Source: Peribacillus faecalis (lineage in GTDB: Bacteria > Bacillota > Bacilli > Bacillales > DSM-1321). From it: a DNA stretch of 64,000 nt. The stretch is taken from the NCBI RefSeq assembly GCF_014712675.1, contig NZ_JACXSI010000070.1, forward strand, positions 1-64,000, written 5' to 3'. Below the pieces are notes generated by a model. The model ran no database searches, had not been told where the DNA came from, and was given only the letters and a program-made list of their open reading frames with translations. This document shows, in pieces, positions 43,555-53,624 of this stretch. Numbering within the stretch: the stretch's first letter is position 1; each line of letters begins with the position of its first letter. The position numbers and the translations under genes were made by a program.

Positions 43555-44853
43555 TTATTTTAATAAATTCTCATAAGCTACTTGGAATTTTTGTATATCC
43601 CCGGCACCCATAAACAGAATAACGCTGTCTTCATATTCCTTTAGCGGAAGCGTATTGCTTTCAAGTAAAAGCTCTCCGCCAGGTATTTTTTCCAATAAGT
43701 CGTAAATGGAAAGCTTACCTTGATGTTCACGCGCTGATCCAAAGATATCACACAAGAATACTTTATCCGCTTTATTCAAACTCTCTGCAAACTCATCTAA
43801 AAACTTTTGAGTGCGAGAGAATGTATGAGGCTGGAATACCGCAACAATTTTCTTATCCGGGTATTTTTTGCTTGCCGTCTCAATCGTTGCTTTAATCTCT
43901 GTAGGATGATGTGCATAATCATCAACTAAAACTTGCGTGCCGATTACTTTTTCGGTAAATCTTCTTTTAACGCCGCTGAACGTTTTCAACTGTTGTTTGA
44001 CGATTTCCGCATCAATGCCCTCATATTTGCAAAGTGCAATGACCGCTAATGCATTCAACACCGTATGATTTCCAAACGAAGGAATTGTAAATGTCTCATA
44101 GTACGTGTTTCTTACAAATACATCGAAAGTTGTTCCTTCAGTTGAAGTTTGTATATTTCTAGCTTGGAAATCATTTTCATCATTAAAGCCGTAAAAGATA
44201 ACAGGCACACGAGCTTGAATTTTTTGCAGCTGCTCATCATCACCGCATGCGATAATTCCTTTGTTTACTTGAAGAGCCATCTCTTGGAATGCTGAAAATA
44301 CATCATCCAAGCTGGCAAAATAGTCCGGGTGATCAAAGTCAATGTTTGTCATAATCGCGTAGTCCGGGTAATAAGACAAGAAATGACGACGATATTCACA
44401 CGCTTCGAATACAAAATATTTTGCCTCGCTGTCTCCTCTTCCCGTTCCATCACCAATTAAAAACGAAGTCGGATCAGAGCCTTTTAAAACGTGAGACATT
44501 AAACCGGTTGTCGATGTTTTACCGTGCGCTCCAGTGATCGCTATACTAGTAAAGTTTTTAAGGTATTTTTCCAAAAAATGATGATAACGAATGACAGGAA
44601 TCCCCAATTCTGTCGCTCGCTCTATTTCTTCATGTGTATCCGGAAAAGCATTGCCTGCAATTATTGTTAAATCATTTGTAATATTGTTCTTATCAAAAGG
44701 TAAGATTTTAATTCCTGCATTTTCTAATGCATCTTGAGTAAAGAAATGTTTTTCAATATCGGATCCTTGTACTTTTAGCCCAGTATCATGAAGAATTTGA
44801 GCCAATGCACTCATTCCTGATCCTTTAATACCAACAAAATGGTAAACAGTCAT
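43555..44853 (-). CDS. murC: UDP-N-acetylmuramate--L-alanine ligase
   Basis: ATP-dependent addition of L-alanine to UDP-MurNAc, the first peptide step of peptidoglycan precursor synthesis; cytoplasmic. The three Mur ligase domains are seen in order: N-terminal UDP-binding [17 protein letters not shown], the ATP P-loop [12 protein letters not shown] (about residues 106-117) with [12 protein letters not shown], and the C-terminal domain with [15 protein letters not shown]. Length 432 is standard. GGAGGTTCTCGT precedes the ATG. In B. subtilis murC is likewise next to ytxG and sftA. Confidence 0.98.
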   Translation of the reverse strand: MTVYHFVGIKGSGMSALAQILHDTGLKVQGSDIEKHFFTQDALENAGIKILPFDKNNITNDLTIIAGNAFPDTHEEIERATELGIPVIRYHHFLEKYLKNFTSIAITGAHGKTSTTGLMSHVLKGSDPTSFLIGDGTGRGDSEAKYFVFEACEYRRHFLSYYPDYAIMTNIDFDHPDYFASLDDVFSAFQEMALQVNKGIIACGDDEQLQKIQARVPVIFYGFNDENDFQARNIQTSTEGTTFDVFVRNTYYETFTIPSFGNHTVLNALAVIALCKYEGIDAEIVKQQLKTFSGVKRRFTEKVIGTQVLVDDYAHHPTEIKATIETASKKYPDKKIVAVFQPHTFSRTQKFLDEFAESLNKADKVFLCDIFGSAREHQGKLSIYDLLEKIPGGELLLESNTLPLKEYEDSVILFMGAGDIQKFQVAYENLLK

Positions 44854-45110
44854 ACGAGAACCTCCAACAATCGTCTATCTGCAGTACAGCATATGACGTT
44901 TTGCATTATTAGTAAACACGCGTCATTTATATGATGAATTTGTAAGTGCATACTAAGTCTATTTCTTAAAGAAATATTATATCATAAAACAATTACAGTG
45001 CCAAACTTGGCAACAAATTCATATAGGCGTTATTTTTTATTATATACACGAAATGTGAACTATGTTCGAAATCTAAAGAAATGCTTCTGCACTATACCTA
45101 AATGGCTCGA

Positions 45111-47819
45111 TTAATACTCTTGCATCTGCACCCATTCCTGATATTCATCTTTTGTCATTAATACTTCCCGTGGACGGCTGCCTCTCGCTTCAGAAATGAT
45201 GCCGTTTCTCTCCAAAATCTCCATTAATCTGGCTGCCCTGTTGTAGCCGATATGGAAACGTCTTTGCAGACTGGAAGTCGAAGCACCATTTTGATATACA
45301 ACGAATTCACATGCCTCTAAAAATAGTTCATCTCTCTCATCAGCAACTTGAGCTTTCGCCAGCAGATCTTCTTGTTGGAACAAGTATTGCGGTTCCTGTT
45401 CTTTTCGAACAAAGTCGACTACCTCTTCAATTTCTTCATCCGTAACAAAAGTACCCTGCAGACGTACCGTTTTCGACGACCCGTTCTCTAGGAAGAGCAT
45501 GTCGCCGCGTCCTAATAGCTTATCAGCCCCGGCGCTGTCCAGTATCGTTCTTGAATCGACCTGAGATGACACTGAGAAGGCAATTCGCGTTGGAATATTC
45601 GCTTTAATCAACCCTGTAATAACATCAACAGAGGGTCTTTGTGTCGCAACAACGAGGTGAATACCGCAAGCACGCGCTTTCTGGGCGATACGGCAAATTG
45701 ATTCCTCTACTTCTGCCGGCGACATCATCATTAAATCCGCCAGCTCGTCAATGACAATGACGATATACGGCAATTGGTCAGAAAATTGCCCTGCCTCTCT
45801 CGCCTTCATATTGAAACGTCCGATATCACGTACACCAGTATGCGCAAATAACTCATATCTCCGTTCCATCTCTTCTACAGCCCATTTCAGCGCTGCTGTA
45901 GCAGCCTTCACATCGGTAATGACCGGACTCACTAAATGAGGGATATGATTGTATGGAGCAAGTTCAACCATTTTCGGGTCAATTAACAGCAGTTTAACCT
46001 CTTGCGGAGTCGCCTTATATAAAAGACTGACAAGCATTGAGTTAATGCAGACACTTTTCCCTGACCCCGTTGCTCCTGCGATCAAACCGTGCGGCATCTT
46101 TCTTAAATCCGTGACAATGGGCTGTCCTGTAATATCTAATCCGAGCGCTACTGTCAATGGCGAACCACTGTCTTTGAAAGAATCGCTCTCCAATATTTCT
46201 CGGAGAAAGACCGGACGACTTTTTCTGTTCGGAATCTCTATGCCGATTGTGTGTTTTCCCGGAATTGGAGCTTCTATTCGGATATCCTGGGCTGCAAGGC
46301 ATAATTTAATATCATCTGCCAGATTAGTAATTTTATTGACCTTCACACCCGGTTCCGGCTGAATTTCAAACTGCGTAACAGCCGGTCCTTGCGTAATGTT
46401 GACAACACTCGCTTTAACATTGAAATTAAACAAAGTTTCATTTAAGATTTGTCCCTGCTGGTCCAGCCACTCATTATCTTGTTCAGCTTGCACAGAAGGA
46501 GAAAGATAATTTATGCTTGGAAATTGATAGTAGGGAGCAGGTTCTTCTTCTTGTTCAGCGCCATTAAAAACAACAGGTTCTTCGCTTATGCCGGCAGGCT
46601 CAGTTTCTATCGTTTTTTTTTCATGCTTCTTTTGCTCTTGCTTCTTTAGCAGCTTCGCTTTGTCTTGACGAAGCATCACAACATTGAAAGGTATTTGCTT
46701 GCGTTTACGTTCCTCAGGGGCACGCGGAGCCGATTGATTCTCTTGCTCCGGCACCTCATCGGCCGTTTCATTTACCGCAATTGTTTCTGTCTGAAGTAAC
46801 ATGTCGGTTGAAGCCGCTGTCTCTTCATGAGCTTTCTCAACAATCACAGCATTTTCAGTAATCTCTTCTATTTCCGCTTCAGCAGCTGCTTCAATGATTG
46901 TTTCTTCCACTATTTCAGCCGGCTTCTCCGCAGCAATAGTGATTTCCTCGTGTAAAGGAATTATCTCCTCAGCAGAAACAGTGATTTCCTCATGAGTAGG
47001 AATCTTCTCCTTAACAGACTCAAAATTATCCTCTTCTAGATTACGCACCTCTACCGGCTCCGAAATAATCGGCTCCACTGGTTCTGTACGGATTACCGTT
47101 GGCGAAACTTCTTCTTTTCCAATTGAATCAGCAGCGATAACTGCCGGGTCTTTCTTGCGGAAAAATGCCGGTATATCTGTATCAGCGCTTGTTCCCTCAA
47201 TAGGATATTTCTCTTCTGCTCCTCTTGCAAAACCAGTATGGATGAACTCCGAGTGCCGGTTTTTACGATTCAGTTCAAATTCTAACGAGTCCTCATGTTC
47301 CTCGTGTATTGGACGTTTCTGAAATCCGTAGACAGGAGAAGGTATTTCTGTCGGACGAAACGGCCTTTTCCGATCCGGGCCTGCATTATTCGCAACAGGA
47401 GCAGCTTTGTGGATAGGTACGACTTTTTCATAACTGTCTATAATTGGACGTCCTCCCTTAACACGCACAGGCGGCTGCTGCCCTTTTTTTCTTCTTTCAC
47501 TTACATTATCCGGAATGACCGGGAAGCGAAATTCGCCCTTCGGATACTGATAATGAATTTTGGCATCTAGTTCATTTGATGAAGGAGCCTTCTCTTGAAA
47601 TTGCGGCTTCCGAAATTCTGTTGTTGTTTGCCTTACAGGTTCATTCTCATCTTTTTTATAAAAGTGGCTTTCATTAATCGTTGTAACTTTAACACCTTGT
47701 TTGTGCAACTTTTGTAAATCTAATTGTTCATCATCGTTTAAAATGATTTCTTCTATTTCATAAATCTCTTCTGATTTAAACCACTGTTTAATTTTACTCA
47801 ACCATTTCAAGTAAATCAC
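45111..47819 (-). CDS. sftA: DNA translocase SftA (FtsK/SpoIIIE family)
   Basis: Soluble septum-associated DNA pump that clears chromosome DNA from the closing division septum. The N-terminal half is low-complexity and acidic, with many E/I/V-rich stretches ([21 protein letters not shown]), and has no membrane segments. This separates SftA from SpoIIIE. The C-terminal half is the motor: Walker [13 protein letters not shown], Walker [14 protein letters not shown] and [21 protein letters not shown] gamma winged-helix domain ([23 protein letters not shown]) recognises SRS/KOPS-type DNA. 902 residues, close to B. subtilis SftA. The start is either the GTG at 47819 or a TTG three codons later with AAAGAG in front. 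The usual neighbour ytpR is missing downstream of ytpQ. Confidence 0.93.
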   Translation of the reverse strand: MIYLKWLSKIKQWFKSEEIYEIEEIILNDDEQLDLQKLHKQGVKVTTINESHFYKKDENEPVRQTTTEFRKPQFQEKAPSSNELDAKIHYQYPKGEFRFPVIPDNVSERRKKGQQPPVRVKGGRPIIDSYEKVVPIHKAAPVANNAGPDRKRPFRPTEIPSPVYGFQKRPIHEEHEDSLEFELNRKNRHSEFIHTGFARGAEEKYPIEGTSADTDIPAFFRKKDPAVIAADSIGKEEVSPTVIRTEPVEPIISEPVEVRNLEEDNFESVKEKIPTHEEITVSAEEIIPLHEEITIAAEKPAEIVEETIIEAAAEAEIEEITENAVIVEKAHEETAASTDMLLQTETIAVNETADEVPEQENQSAPRAPEERKRKQIPFNVVMLRQDKAKLLKKQEQKKHEKKTIETEPAGISEEPVVFNGAEQEEEPAPYYQFPSINYLSPSVQAEQDNEWLDQQGQILNETLFNFNVKASVVNITQGPAVTQFEIQPEPGVKVNKITNLADDIKLCLAAQDIRIEAPIPGKHTIGIEIPNRKSRPVFLREILESDSFKDSGSPLTVALGLDITGQPIVTDLRKMPHGLIAGATGSGKSVCINSMLVSLLYKATPQEVKLLLIDPKMVELAPYNHIPHLVSPVITDVKAATAALKWAVEEMERRYELFAHTGVRDIGRFNMKAREAGQFSDQLPYIVIVIDELADLMMMSPAEVEESICRIAQKARACGIHLVVATQRPSVDVITGLIKANIPTRIAFSVSSQVDSRTILDSAGADKLLGRGDMLFLENGSSKTVRLQGTFVTDEEIEEVVDFVRKEQEPQYLFQQEDLLAKAQVADERDELFLEACEFVVYQNGASTSSLQRRFHIGYNRAARLMEILERNGIISEARGSRPREVLMTKDEYQEWVQMQEY

Positions 47820-47930
47820 TCTTTCTAATAACTAATCATCATTATTTTATTTTAACAGCATTTTAATAAATATGAAGCAAAATCAGAGGATTTACAGAAG
47901 ATTCTCTCGTTTGTATTCAGAAATAATAAA

Positions 47931-47974
47931 AAGGACCTATCCAAAAAAGCTTATACTGCTTTTGAATAGACCCT
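47931..47974 (-). terminator. Terminator of ytpQ
   Basis: Minus-strand GGGTCTATTCAAAAGCA/AAGCTTTTTTGGATAGGTCC followed by TTTTTA, about 20 bases past the ytpQ stop. Confidence 0.8.
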
Positions 47975-47995
47975 TAATGCTATAAAAAGTTTCTG

Positions 47996-48805
47996 TTATT
48001 TCGATTCGTCTACTTTATTTTTTCCTAAAATAAAGATTGGATTTAGTTTTTCATCTTCATAAATGAAGGACAGTGCTGTAATAGGCACATGACCGCTCGC
48101 AAAAAAGCTCATACACATTTGCGCAAGCACATCATAGCCGACGTTATTGCGAATATCTGCAACAATACACACATCTCCATGAGGAACCGCAACAGCCATT
48201 TCGCCTTTGACCTGTTCTCTCATGCTCTTTAGCCATTGTTTATTCAGCACTTTACTGGCATCGTATCCATCCTTTGTGCTGACAAAATAAAAAATATTGT
48301 CCCCAACAGAATCACTCACCGTTTGTGTAGACAACTTCAATAAATTTTGCTGCGCTGCTTCCGTTACTTTCGATTGAACCCAACCGCTATCTTTCATTAG
48401 CCGCTGATCAATTAAACGATACGTATTCCCTAAGTCCAGTGCATAATAAATTCTTGTTTCTGCTGTATGTTCGTCTGTGACAAACTCCGAACCATCTTGA
48501 CTAGCAGCAGGAAACGAAGTACTGCGAATAACCGGATAAATGTGCTCTTCCATTCCTTGCAGACTAACCTGACTGCCCATCACTTCCAAAGCCTCTTTCA
48601 CATAATAAACTGTTTCATCAATTGCCCGCTGTTCTGCCACTTCCGCTTTTGCCACAATAGGTGGAAGCGAGATTGTAATGCCTTTCTTTGTAGCTGTATT
48701 CTCTACACGCAATTCTTCTTTTTCTTTATTGTAATCAAAGGAAAAATCATAACCTTTCAGCTTGTCGCACAGAATTTCCTTCATTCTCTTGTTTGTCATC
48801 TTCAT
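47996..48805 (-). CDS. ytpQ: DUF1444 protein YtpQ
   Basis: Cytoplasmic protein of unknown function, conserved in Bacillales. The 269-residue protein has no signal or membrane segment. It shows the DUF1444 pattern: FDYNKEKEELRVENTATKKGITISLPPIVAK, YPVIRSTSFP, YYALDLGNTYRLID and PHGDVCIVADIRNNVGYDVLAQM. AAGGAGAGATATAT precedes the ATG. It is 53 bases downstream of ytpP, probably in one transcript. Confidence 0.88.
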   Translation of the reverse strand: MKMTNKRMKEILCDKLKGYDFSFDYNKEKEELRVENTATKKGITISLPPIVAKAEVAEQRAIDETVYYVKEALEVMGSQVSLQGMEEHIYPVIRSTSFPAASQDGSEFVTDEHTAETRIYYALDLGNTYRLIDQRLMKDSGWVQSKVTEAAQQNLLKLSTQTVSDSVGDNIFYFVSTKDGYDASKVLNKQWLKSMREQVKGEMAVAVPHGDVCIVADIRNNVGYDVLAQMCMSFFASGHVPITALSFIYEDEKLNPIFILGKNKVDESK

Positions 48806-48858
48806 ATATATCTCTCCTTAAAAGGAAGAACAGTCACTTCAGCTGCTTACACTTTTTC

Positions 48859-49170
48859 TTATAATGCCTTCAAGAAATTCTCAATTTCTTCTTTTGTCTT
48901 TCTATCTTTACTTACAAATCGGCCCAGTTCTGTTCCTTTTTCATAGGCGATAAAACTTGGGATGCCGAAAACATCGCTTTCTGCACAAACTTCAATGAAC
49001 TCATCACGATCTACATAGATAAAAGTGAATTGTGAAAACTCGTTTTCAACTTCCGGCATAAACGGTTCGATAAATCGGCAATCCGGACACCAGTCGGCAG
49101 AAAATAAAAATACAACCTTTTCGTTATTTTTTAACTCATTGAACTGCTCAATACTTTCTAACTTTTTCAT
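48859..49170 (-). CDS. ytpP: Thioredoxin-like protein YtpP
   Basis: Small thioredoxin-fold protein. The active site is CPDC in [15 protein letters not shown] (about residues 26-40), so both cysteines are kept but the dipeptide between them differs from the CGPC of classical thioredoxin. The cis-proline is in [12 protein letters not shown]. Length 103, full domain. Likely a disulfide reductase or oxidoreductase helper; its partner is unknown. Conserved pairing with ytpQ. Confidence 0.92.
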   Translation of the reverse strand: MKKLESIEQFNELKNNEKVVFLFSADWCPDCRFIEPFMPEVENEFSQFTFIYVDRDEFIEVCAESDVFGIPSFIAYEKGTELGRFVSKDRKTKEEIENFLKAL

Positions 49171-49244
49171 GTATTAAATAACCTCCATAGTCACATAGTC
49201 ATATTATTTTATATTTATCTAATCATAGCAAAGATCATTAATTA

Positions 49245-49487
49245 GAAAAACCGTCACCAATCCTTTTTGGTGGGGCACATACCCAAGAATCAGCAATATT
49301 TTCGAATGATTGGCTTCTTTAAATATAATGCTAATCAAAAAGGAGACATGCGGGAGGACTAAGATGAATCACACAAGAAACCCGCCTTTGGTTTCTTGGG
49401 GGAGACAGCTTAGGACCGAGCATGGCAGGTGTAAGGTTAGACAGCTATCTAAGTTCAAAAATATATGTTTTCTTATTTTTTGAAAAA
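49245..49487 (+). repeat. R1 dispersed repeat, copy E
   Basis: 5' box ACCGTCACCAATCC with T-run, then a long TTGGT...ATCAAAAAGGAG stem, a CAAGAAACC/GGTTTCTTG hairpin (about 49372-49399), the 3' box GCATGGCAGGTGTAAGG plus TTAGACAGCTATC and an AT-rich tail. This is the only full copy upstream of a gene (ytpP start at 49170) rather than behind one. No two-hairpin motif inside. Confidence 0.8.
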
Positions 49488-49522
49488 CAAGCGGAAAGAA
49501 AAATCTTTTCTCTCCACCCGAT

Positions 49523-50035
49523 TCATTGTTGTTCAATTGAATTGGCGATTTTCATCAATTGCTCGCCGTAGTTTGCCAGTCGGCTCGTTTTCGTTTGAGT
49601 AGTAATTTTCACCCCGCCGATGCCGACAGTCAGTTCATACGTATTTTCATCGATTTCCTTCAAACCAGCATAACCGACCTTTTTCGTTGCTTCAAACGTT
49701 TCCAACTCTATATAATCAGCAGCATTTTGTTTAATTAAGTCAAGCTGAAGCGTGCTATCGGCCCCTTCATTAGGATTTATAAAAAGAAGAATTGTATCTC
49801 CCTTATAATGAAGCGTCAGATTATATTCATCCTCTTCTTCTATGTCATAACCAGAAGGCAAGTAGAACTTTGTATCTCCGTTGATTGTATTCGTAGCTTC
49901 AGGCGTTTCCTCAAATGCACGCTCCGCTGCTTCCACTGCCTCTATCTTTTCTTCATTTATATCTGATGAACAGCCATACATAAAAAGCATCAGAACATTT
50001 AACAACAAAAATATATTAATCGAACTTCGCCTCAT
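49523..50035 (-). CDS. Predicted lipoprotein, family not recognised
   Basis: The 170-residue protein has a lipoprotein signal: charged MRRSS, hydrophobic INIFLLLNVLMLFMYG and Cys22 followed by SSD, so it should be lipid-anchored outside the membrane. The mature part is acidic at first (EEKIEAVEAAERAFEETPEA), then beta-rich with repeated Y/T/V alternation (NLTLHYKGDTILLFINP, ELTVGIGGVKITTQTKT). I know no function. Start ATG after GGTGGA. It begins 27 bases after the stop of the DUF84 gene and is probably co-transcribed with it and ytoP. Confidence 0.75.
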   Translation of the reverse strand: MRRSSINIFLLLNVLMLFMYGCSSDINEEKIEAVEAAERAFEETPEATNTINGDTKFYLPSGYDIEEEDEYNLTLHYKGDTILLFINPNEGADSTLQLDLIKQNAADYIELETFEATKKVGYAGLKEIDENTYELTVGIGGVKITTQTKTSRLANYGEQLMKIANSIEQQ

Positions 50036-50062
50036 TACTCGGGTCCACCTTTACCATCTCTT

Positions 50063-50581
50063 TTAAATTTTTCCGCTTTCACGATAACGATATTGGCCAA
50101 TTAGCATCTGCATAATATGCACAAACATTTGTCTTCTGGAAACCGCTTCTCTTGTAAAGACCCCAATTGCACCTTCCTTATGGCGGACATTATTTTGTTT
50201 CGTATAATCATCCATCACAGGGCCGAGCTCTTCTCCATTCATCAGACGCTCCGCAACATCAGCAGGCACCTTAATTCTTGCCCCTCCGGCAATAATAGGC
50301 TCCTCACCTTCAACTGCCAACGCTCCCCAATTACATAGAAATAAGCCGTATGGAGTTTGTACAACGCCTCCTTCTAGTCCAATGCCAATTTGAGCACCGG
50401 CAGCCAAACGGGAAGCTTTCGCTCTGTTAATTGCACCTTCAATTGTTTCTTCATCGGAAAACGGCTGATCCGATACTCCCGAAGGTACATCTACCGGTAT
50501 AACCGAATTCGCTTCGTTTATAAAGCAATCTCTCACCGCTTCTACCTTTGCGGGATTCTTGCTGCCTATCGCTATCTTCAT
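50063..50581 (-). CDS. DUF84 family inosine/xanthosine triphosphatase-like protein (YjjX-like)
   Basis: House-cleaning NTPase candidate that would hydrolyse ITP/XTP. The fold family is the Maf/HAM1-like NTPases. The N-terminal MKIAIGSKNPAKVEAVRDCF (phosphate-binding SKNPAK), GVSDQPFSDEETIEGAINRAKAS and IGIGLEGGV (catalytic acidic residue) fit YjjX/DUF84. So do GPVMDDYTKQNNVRHKEGAIGVFT and the C-terminal R. 172 residues. GAAGGGATT before the ATG. It lies 20 bases downstream of ytoP. Confidence 0.85.
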   Translation of the reverse strand: MKIAIGSKNPAKVEAVRDCFINEANSVIPVDVPSGVSDQPFSDEETIEGAINRAKASRLAAGAQIGIGLEGGVVQTPYGLFLCNWGALAVEGEEPIIAGGARIKVPADVAERLMNGEELGPVMDDYTKQNNVRHKEGAIGVFTREAVSRRQMFVHIMQMLIGQYRYRESGKI

Positions 50582-50601
50582 TACTGAAATAATCCCTTCA
50601 C

Positions 50602-51675
50602 TTAAGCATTGCTTCTGATCGTGTCTACAGTTGTACGATCACATTTTTTCACTAGTGTAATCAGCATTTCCTTCGCTGCTTCATAATCATCGACAGAAAT
50701 GATTGCTGCATGCGTATGCACATAACGAGAGCAAACACCCACAAATGCACTCGGAACTCCTTCATTGCTGATGTGTACACGTCCTGCATCCGTTCCGCCT
50801 TGAGAAACGAAGTATTGATACGGAATGTTATTACTTTCTACTGTATCCAATACAAATTCTCTCATACCTTTATGCGTTATCATCGAACGGTCCATGATGC
50901 GAAGTAATGCGCCTTTTCCAAGTTGGCCGAACACATCCTTGTTCCCGCTCATATCATTCGCAGGACTGCAATCAAGCGCAAAGTAAATATCCGGCTTAAT
51001 TAAGTTCGCTGCCGTTTGCGCACCTCTTAGACCAACCTCTTCTTGAACAGTCGCTCCTGAATATAAAATATTCGGCAATGTTTCGCCATGAGTTTCTTTC
51101 AGAAGCTCAATTGCCAATCCGCATCCAAGTCGATTATCCCAAGCCTTCGCCATAATCTTTTTATTATTCGCCATTGGTGTAAACGGACAAATCGGCACAA
51201 TTTGCTGTCCAGGCTTAATACCAATCGCCTTAGCATCTTCTGCATCATCGGCACCGATATCAATCAGCATATTTTTAACATCCATTGGCTTCGAACGCTG
51301 AGATTCATCTAGTAAATGAGGGGGAATAGATGCAATAACACCGATAACCGGCCCATTATCTGTTATAATTTGAACCCTTTGTGCCAATAGCACTTGGCTC
51401 CACCAGCCGCCAAGCGTTTGAAAACGAAGCAAGCCATTCGGTGTAATCGATGTCACCATAAAACCAACTTCATCCATGTGGCCGCCAACCATTACAACAG
51501 GCCCTTTTTCATCGCCCTTTTTGACGCCAAAAATACTCCCTAAGCCATCTTGAACAATTTCATCGCTGTATTTTGTTAATTCCGAACGCATAAATTTTCT
51601 TACATCATGTTCAAATCCCGGAGCACCAGGCAATTCTGTCAATGTTTTATATAACGCTAATGTGTCTTGATTCAT
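50602..51675 (-). CDS. ytoP: M42 family glutamyl aminopeptidase (YtoP)
   Basis: Cytoplasmic dinuclear metallo-aminopeptidase, often a large tetrahedral complex. The metal ligands and catalytic residues are visible: His in [10 protein letters not shown] (about residue 67), Asp in [11 protein letters not shown], the Glu pair in [10 protein letters not shown], Asp in [10 protein letters not shown] and the late His in VHTHAAIIS. 357 residues is standard. AAGAGGAGCGGG precedes the ATG. It heads a probable operon with the DUF84 and lipoprotein genes. Confidence 0.94.
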   Translation of the reverse strand: MNQDTLALYKTLTELPGAPGFEHDVRKFMRSELTKYSDEIVQDGLGSIFGVKKGDEKGPVVMVGGHMDEVGFMVTSITPNGLLRFQTLGGWWSQVLLAQRVQIITDNGPVIGVIASIPPHLLDESQRSKPMDVKNMLIDIGADDAEDAKAIGIKPGQQIVPICPFTPMANNKKIMAKAWDNRLGCGLAIELLKETHGETLPNILYSGATVQEEVGLRGAQTAANLIKPDIYFALDCSPANDMSGNKDVFGQLGKGALLRIMDRSMITHKGMREFVLDTVESNNIPYQYFVSQGGTDAGRVHISNEGVPSAFVGVCSRYVHTHAAIISVDDYEAAKEMLITLVKKCDRTTVDTIRSNA

Positions 51676-51882
51676 AATCCCGCTCCTCTTTTTAAGTTTT
51701 TTCTGCCATATGTAACATTTCTATTTTACCGAAACTTAAAGAACACTACCACATTTTAAAACTTTAATGGTTTTTCGAACTTTTGAAATCATATGTCGTA
51801 CTTAAATTGAAGTTCCAATATGACTCCTATATACTAATTATTAATATTGGATTTTTATTAAATGAGCAAGGAGGTATATACA

Positions 51883-52194
51883 ATGAAATTGCGCGATTTG
51901 GCAATCGGAGCTGTAATCGGGTTTGCTTGCGGCTATGCGGCAAAAACATTAATCAGCAATAACCAACTGCAATCACCGGATGATATTTTAGATGCTGTTA
52001 AACGCAAAATGAATGAAACAGGAAAAGTCATCGGCTCTTGGATTTTAATGACGCCGGAGCCGTTCGAAAAAAATGGATTGCAGACAAATGTCTTTAAGGG
52101 CGGATTGACAAGAATATTAGACGGCGAACAAAAACAGTATGAATTTTTCGCCGATGCAAAAACCGGCACAGTAGTCGAGATGGTGGAGCAATAG
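51883..52194 (+). CDS. ytzB: Small YtzB-like protein
   Basis: The 103-residue protein has an N-terminal membrane segment (LRDLAIGAVIGFACGYAAKTLI, signal-anchor) and a PepSY-like remainder with SPDDILDAVKRKM, GSWILMTPEPF, TRILDGEQKQYEFFADAKTGTVVEM. Function unknown. The start is the ATG 8 bases after AAGGAGG; an ATG seven codons upstream overlaps that site. The position between ytoP and trmB matches B. subtilis ytzB. Its stop is followed one base later by R1 copy F. Confidence 0.85.
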   Translation: MKLRDLAIGAVIGFACGYAAKTLISNNQLQSPDDILDAVKRKMNETGKVIGSWILMTPEPFEKNGLQTNVFKGGLTRILDGEQKQYEFFADAKTGTVVEMVEQ

Positions 52195-52285
52195 AGAAAA
52201 ACCGTTACCGGTCCTTTTTCATTTTTGATATCACTCCTTGATTTTTCTTCAATGGAAAAGGAGCCATGTGGGAACCAAATGCGGA

Positions 52286-52383
52286 AGCGGCCCGTTCAGC
52301 CCCGACTAGCATAAGACGAATCACGCAGGAAATTGTAAAATTTTCGGAGTGATTTGGCTTATGACCTCGAGGGGCTGGCCGCT
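52286..52383 (+). repeat. Long imperfect hairpin within R1 copy F
   Basis: AGCGGCC, CAGCCCC and CATAAGACGAATCAC pair with GTGATTTGGCTTATG, GGGGCTG and GGCCGCT. Counterpart of 19251-19348. Confidence 0.75.
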
Positions 52384-52408
52384 GCAGCTAGACAAGGACT
52401 AAGTAGGA

Positions 52409-52467
52409 ACAGCGACTAAGAACGCTACGTCCTGTAGCAACTTCGCTGTGACTCTCATCGTGAGAGG
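52409..52467 (+). ncRNA. Bacillaceae-1-like RNA motif, copy F1
   Basis: Outer stem ACAGCGA/TTCGCTGT (one mismatch against copy C1), internal loop TAAGAAC opposite AAC, inner stem GCTAC/GTAGC, loop GTCCT; then CTCTC-ATCGT-GAGAG. Confidence 0.7.
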
Positions 52468-52516
52468 CCACACAAGAAACCCGGTTTTGGTTTATTGGGT
52501 GGGATGCAAGTAATGA

Positions 52517-52579
52517 ACATCGGCTAAAGACGCCACGTCCTGTGGCAACGCCGATATGACCTACATCCTGTTGGCCTCC
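52517..52579 (+). ncRNA. Bacillaceae-1-like RNA motif, copy F2
   Basis: Outer stem ATCGGC/GCCGAT, internal loop TAAAGAC opposite AAC, inner stem GCCAC/GTGGC, loop GTCCT; then CCTAC-ATCCT-GTTGG with one mismatch. The inner stem has changed relative to copy C2 (GTCAC/GTGAC) with pairing kept. Confidence 0.75.
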
Positions 52580-52644
52580 TAGCATGACAGGTATATGGTT
52601 AGACAGCTATCTAAGTATAGAAATATAAACTTCTTATCTTTTTA

Positions 52645-52772
52645 GAAAACTTGCCTTTGACAAGCCTGATAAGGCGCAGTCAAAGGTCTAGTTGCACTTA
52701 TACTATAAACTTTAAATTGGTGACTACGTCGAAGAATCTTCCACCTTGTTGCCAATTTATATACTAAAGTGC
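52645..52772 (+). repeat. R2 repeat, copy 2
   Basis: Nearly the same sequence as 19034-19160: CCTTTG/CAAAGG enclosing GCCT-GATA-AGGC, then a long stem CACTT/AAGTG and AAATTGG/CCAATTT. Here it follows R1 instead of preceding it. A fragment of an R1 5' box (GGCACCGATCCTTA, 52773-52786) comes next. Confidence 0.8.
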
Positions 52773-52795
52773 GGCACCGATCCTTATACAAAAAA

Positions 52796-52823
52796 ACACC
52801 GCAAGAATCGCTCCTTGCGGTGT
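52796..52823 (-). terminator. Terminator of trmB
   Basis: Minus-strand ACACCGCAAG/CTTGCGGTGT and six T residues, 9 bases past the trmB stop; symmetrical enough to act in both directions. Confidence 0.93.
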
Positions 52824-52831
52824 TTTTTATC

Positions 52832-53473
52832 TTACTTCGTAAATTGTGCTTCCACTCTATAGATGCGACTTCCCTTTTTCGAAAACTTCTCTTCATATTC
52901 TGTCATAATATTGGTTTCATCAGCAGTTTGATGAAGATGTAAATTAACATCTTTTAACTTCATGCCATATTGAGACATGCTCACTAATGAATACTGGAAT
53001 AATCCGCGGTTATCTGTTTTGAAATGAATTTCGCCTTCAGGGCGTAATATATCTTCATACACATTTAAGAAAGAAGCATATGTTAATCTTCTCTTTTCAT
53101 GACGGTTTTTCGGCCATGGATCAGAGAAATTCAAATATACTTGATCAATTTCGCCTTTTTCAAAGTAATCGCGAAGGTCAACAGCATTAACCGCCATCAG
53201 CTTCACGTTCGGCAGATCCGCTTCAATGAAACGATCAAGCGCATAAACGATGACACTTTCATACGCTTCAATTGCAATATAGTTAATATGAGGGTTCATT
53301 TGCGCCATTCCTGCAATGAAGCGTCCTTTTCCACTGCCTACCTCGATATGGATCGGATTGTCATTGCCGAATACCTCTTTCCAGCGTCCTTTATGGTCTT
53401 CCGGATTTCTCACAACAAATTGCGGATGTGCATCCAATTTATCTTTTGCCCACGGTTTATATTTTAAACGCAT
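52832..53473 (-). CDS. trmB: tRNA (guanine-N7-)-methyltransferase
   Basis: SAM-dependent formation of m7G46 in tRNA. The 213-residue protein has the SAM motif [12 protein letters not shown] (about residues 40-51) and [10 protein letters not shown]. The catalytic and tRNA-contact block is [35 protein letters not shown] and the C-terminal [16 protein letters not shown] complete the TrmB pattern. GAGGAGTTGCTATT precedes the ATG. Convergent with ytzB across the R1/R2 region. Confidence 0.97.
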   Translation of the reverse strand: MRLKYKPWAKDKLDAHPQFVVRNPEDHKGRWKEVFGNDNPIHIEVGSGKGRFIAGMAQMNPHINYIAIEAYESVIVYALDRFIEADLPNVKLMAVNAVDLRDYFEKGEIDQVYLNFSDPWPKNRHEKRRLTYASFLNVYEDILRPEGEIHFKTDNRGLFQYSLVSMSQYGMKLKDVNLHLHQTADETNIMTEYEEKFSKKGSRIYRVEAQFTK

Positions 53474-53624
53474 AATAGCAACTCCTCGTTCATGTAGTTT
53501 TAGTTAATGTCATGAAAATTCAAAGCAATTAAGCATGAATAGTAACAAACAATTTAAGGCATTCTACAAAAGAAAAGCCCCTGTAATAAGGAGCTTAAGC
53601 TTTATTAAGAAAGGTTGATCATCA

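Larger units (their letters stand above)
52196..52643 (+). repeat. R1 dispersed repeat, long copy F
   Basis: Same module order as copy C: 5' box, TTTTTCAT-type stem, 98-base hairpin (52286-52383), first two-hairpin RNA motif (52409-52467), AAGAAACC/GGTTT hairpin, second RNA motif (52517-52579), the 3' box GCATGACAGGTATATGG plus TTAGACAGCTATC, and the AT-rich tail. It begins one base after the ytzB stop. Confidence 0.85.
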
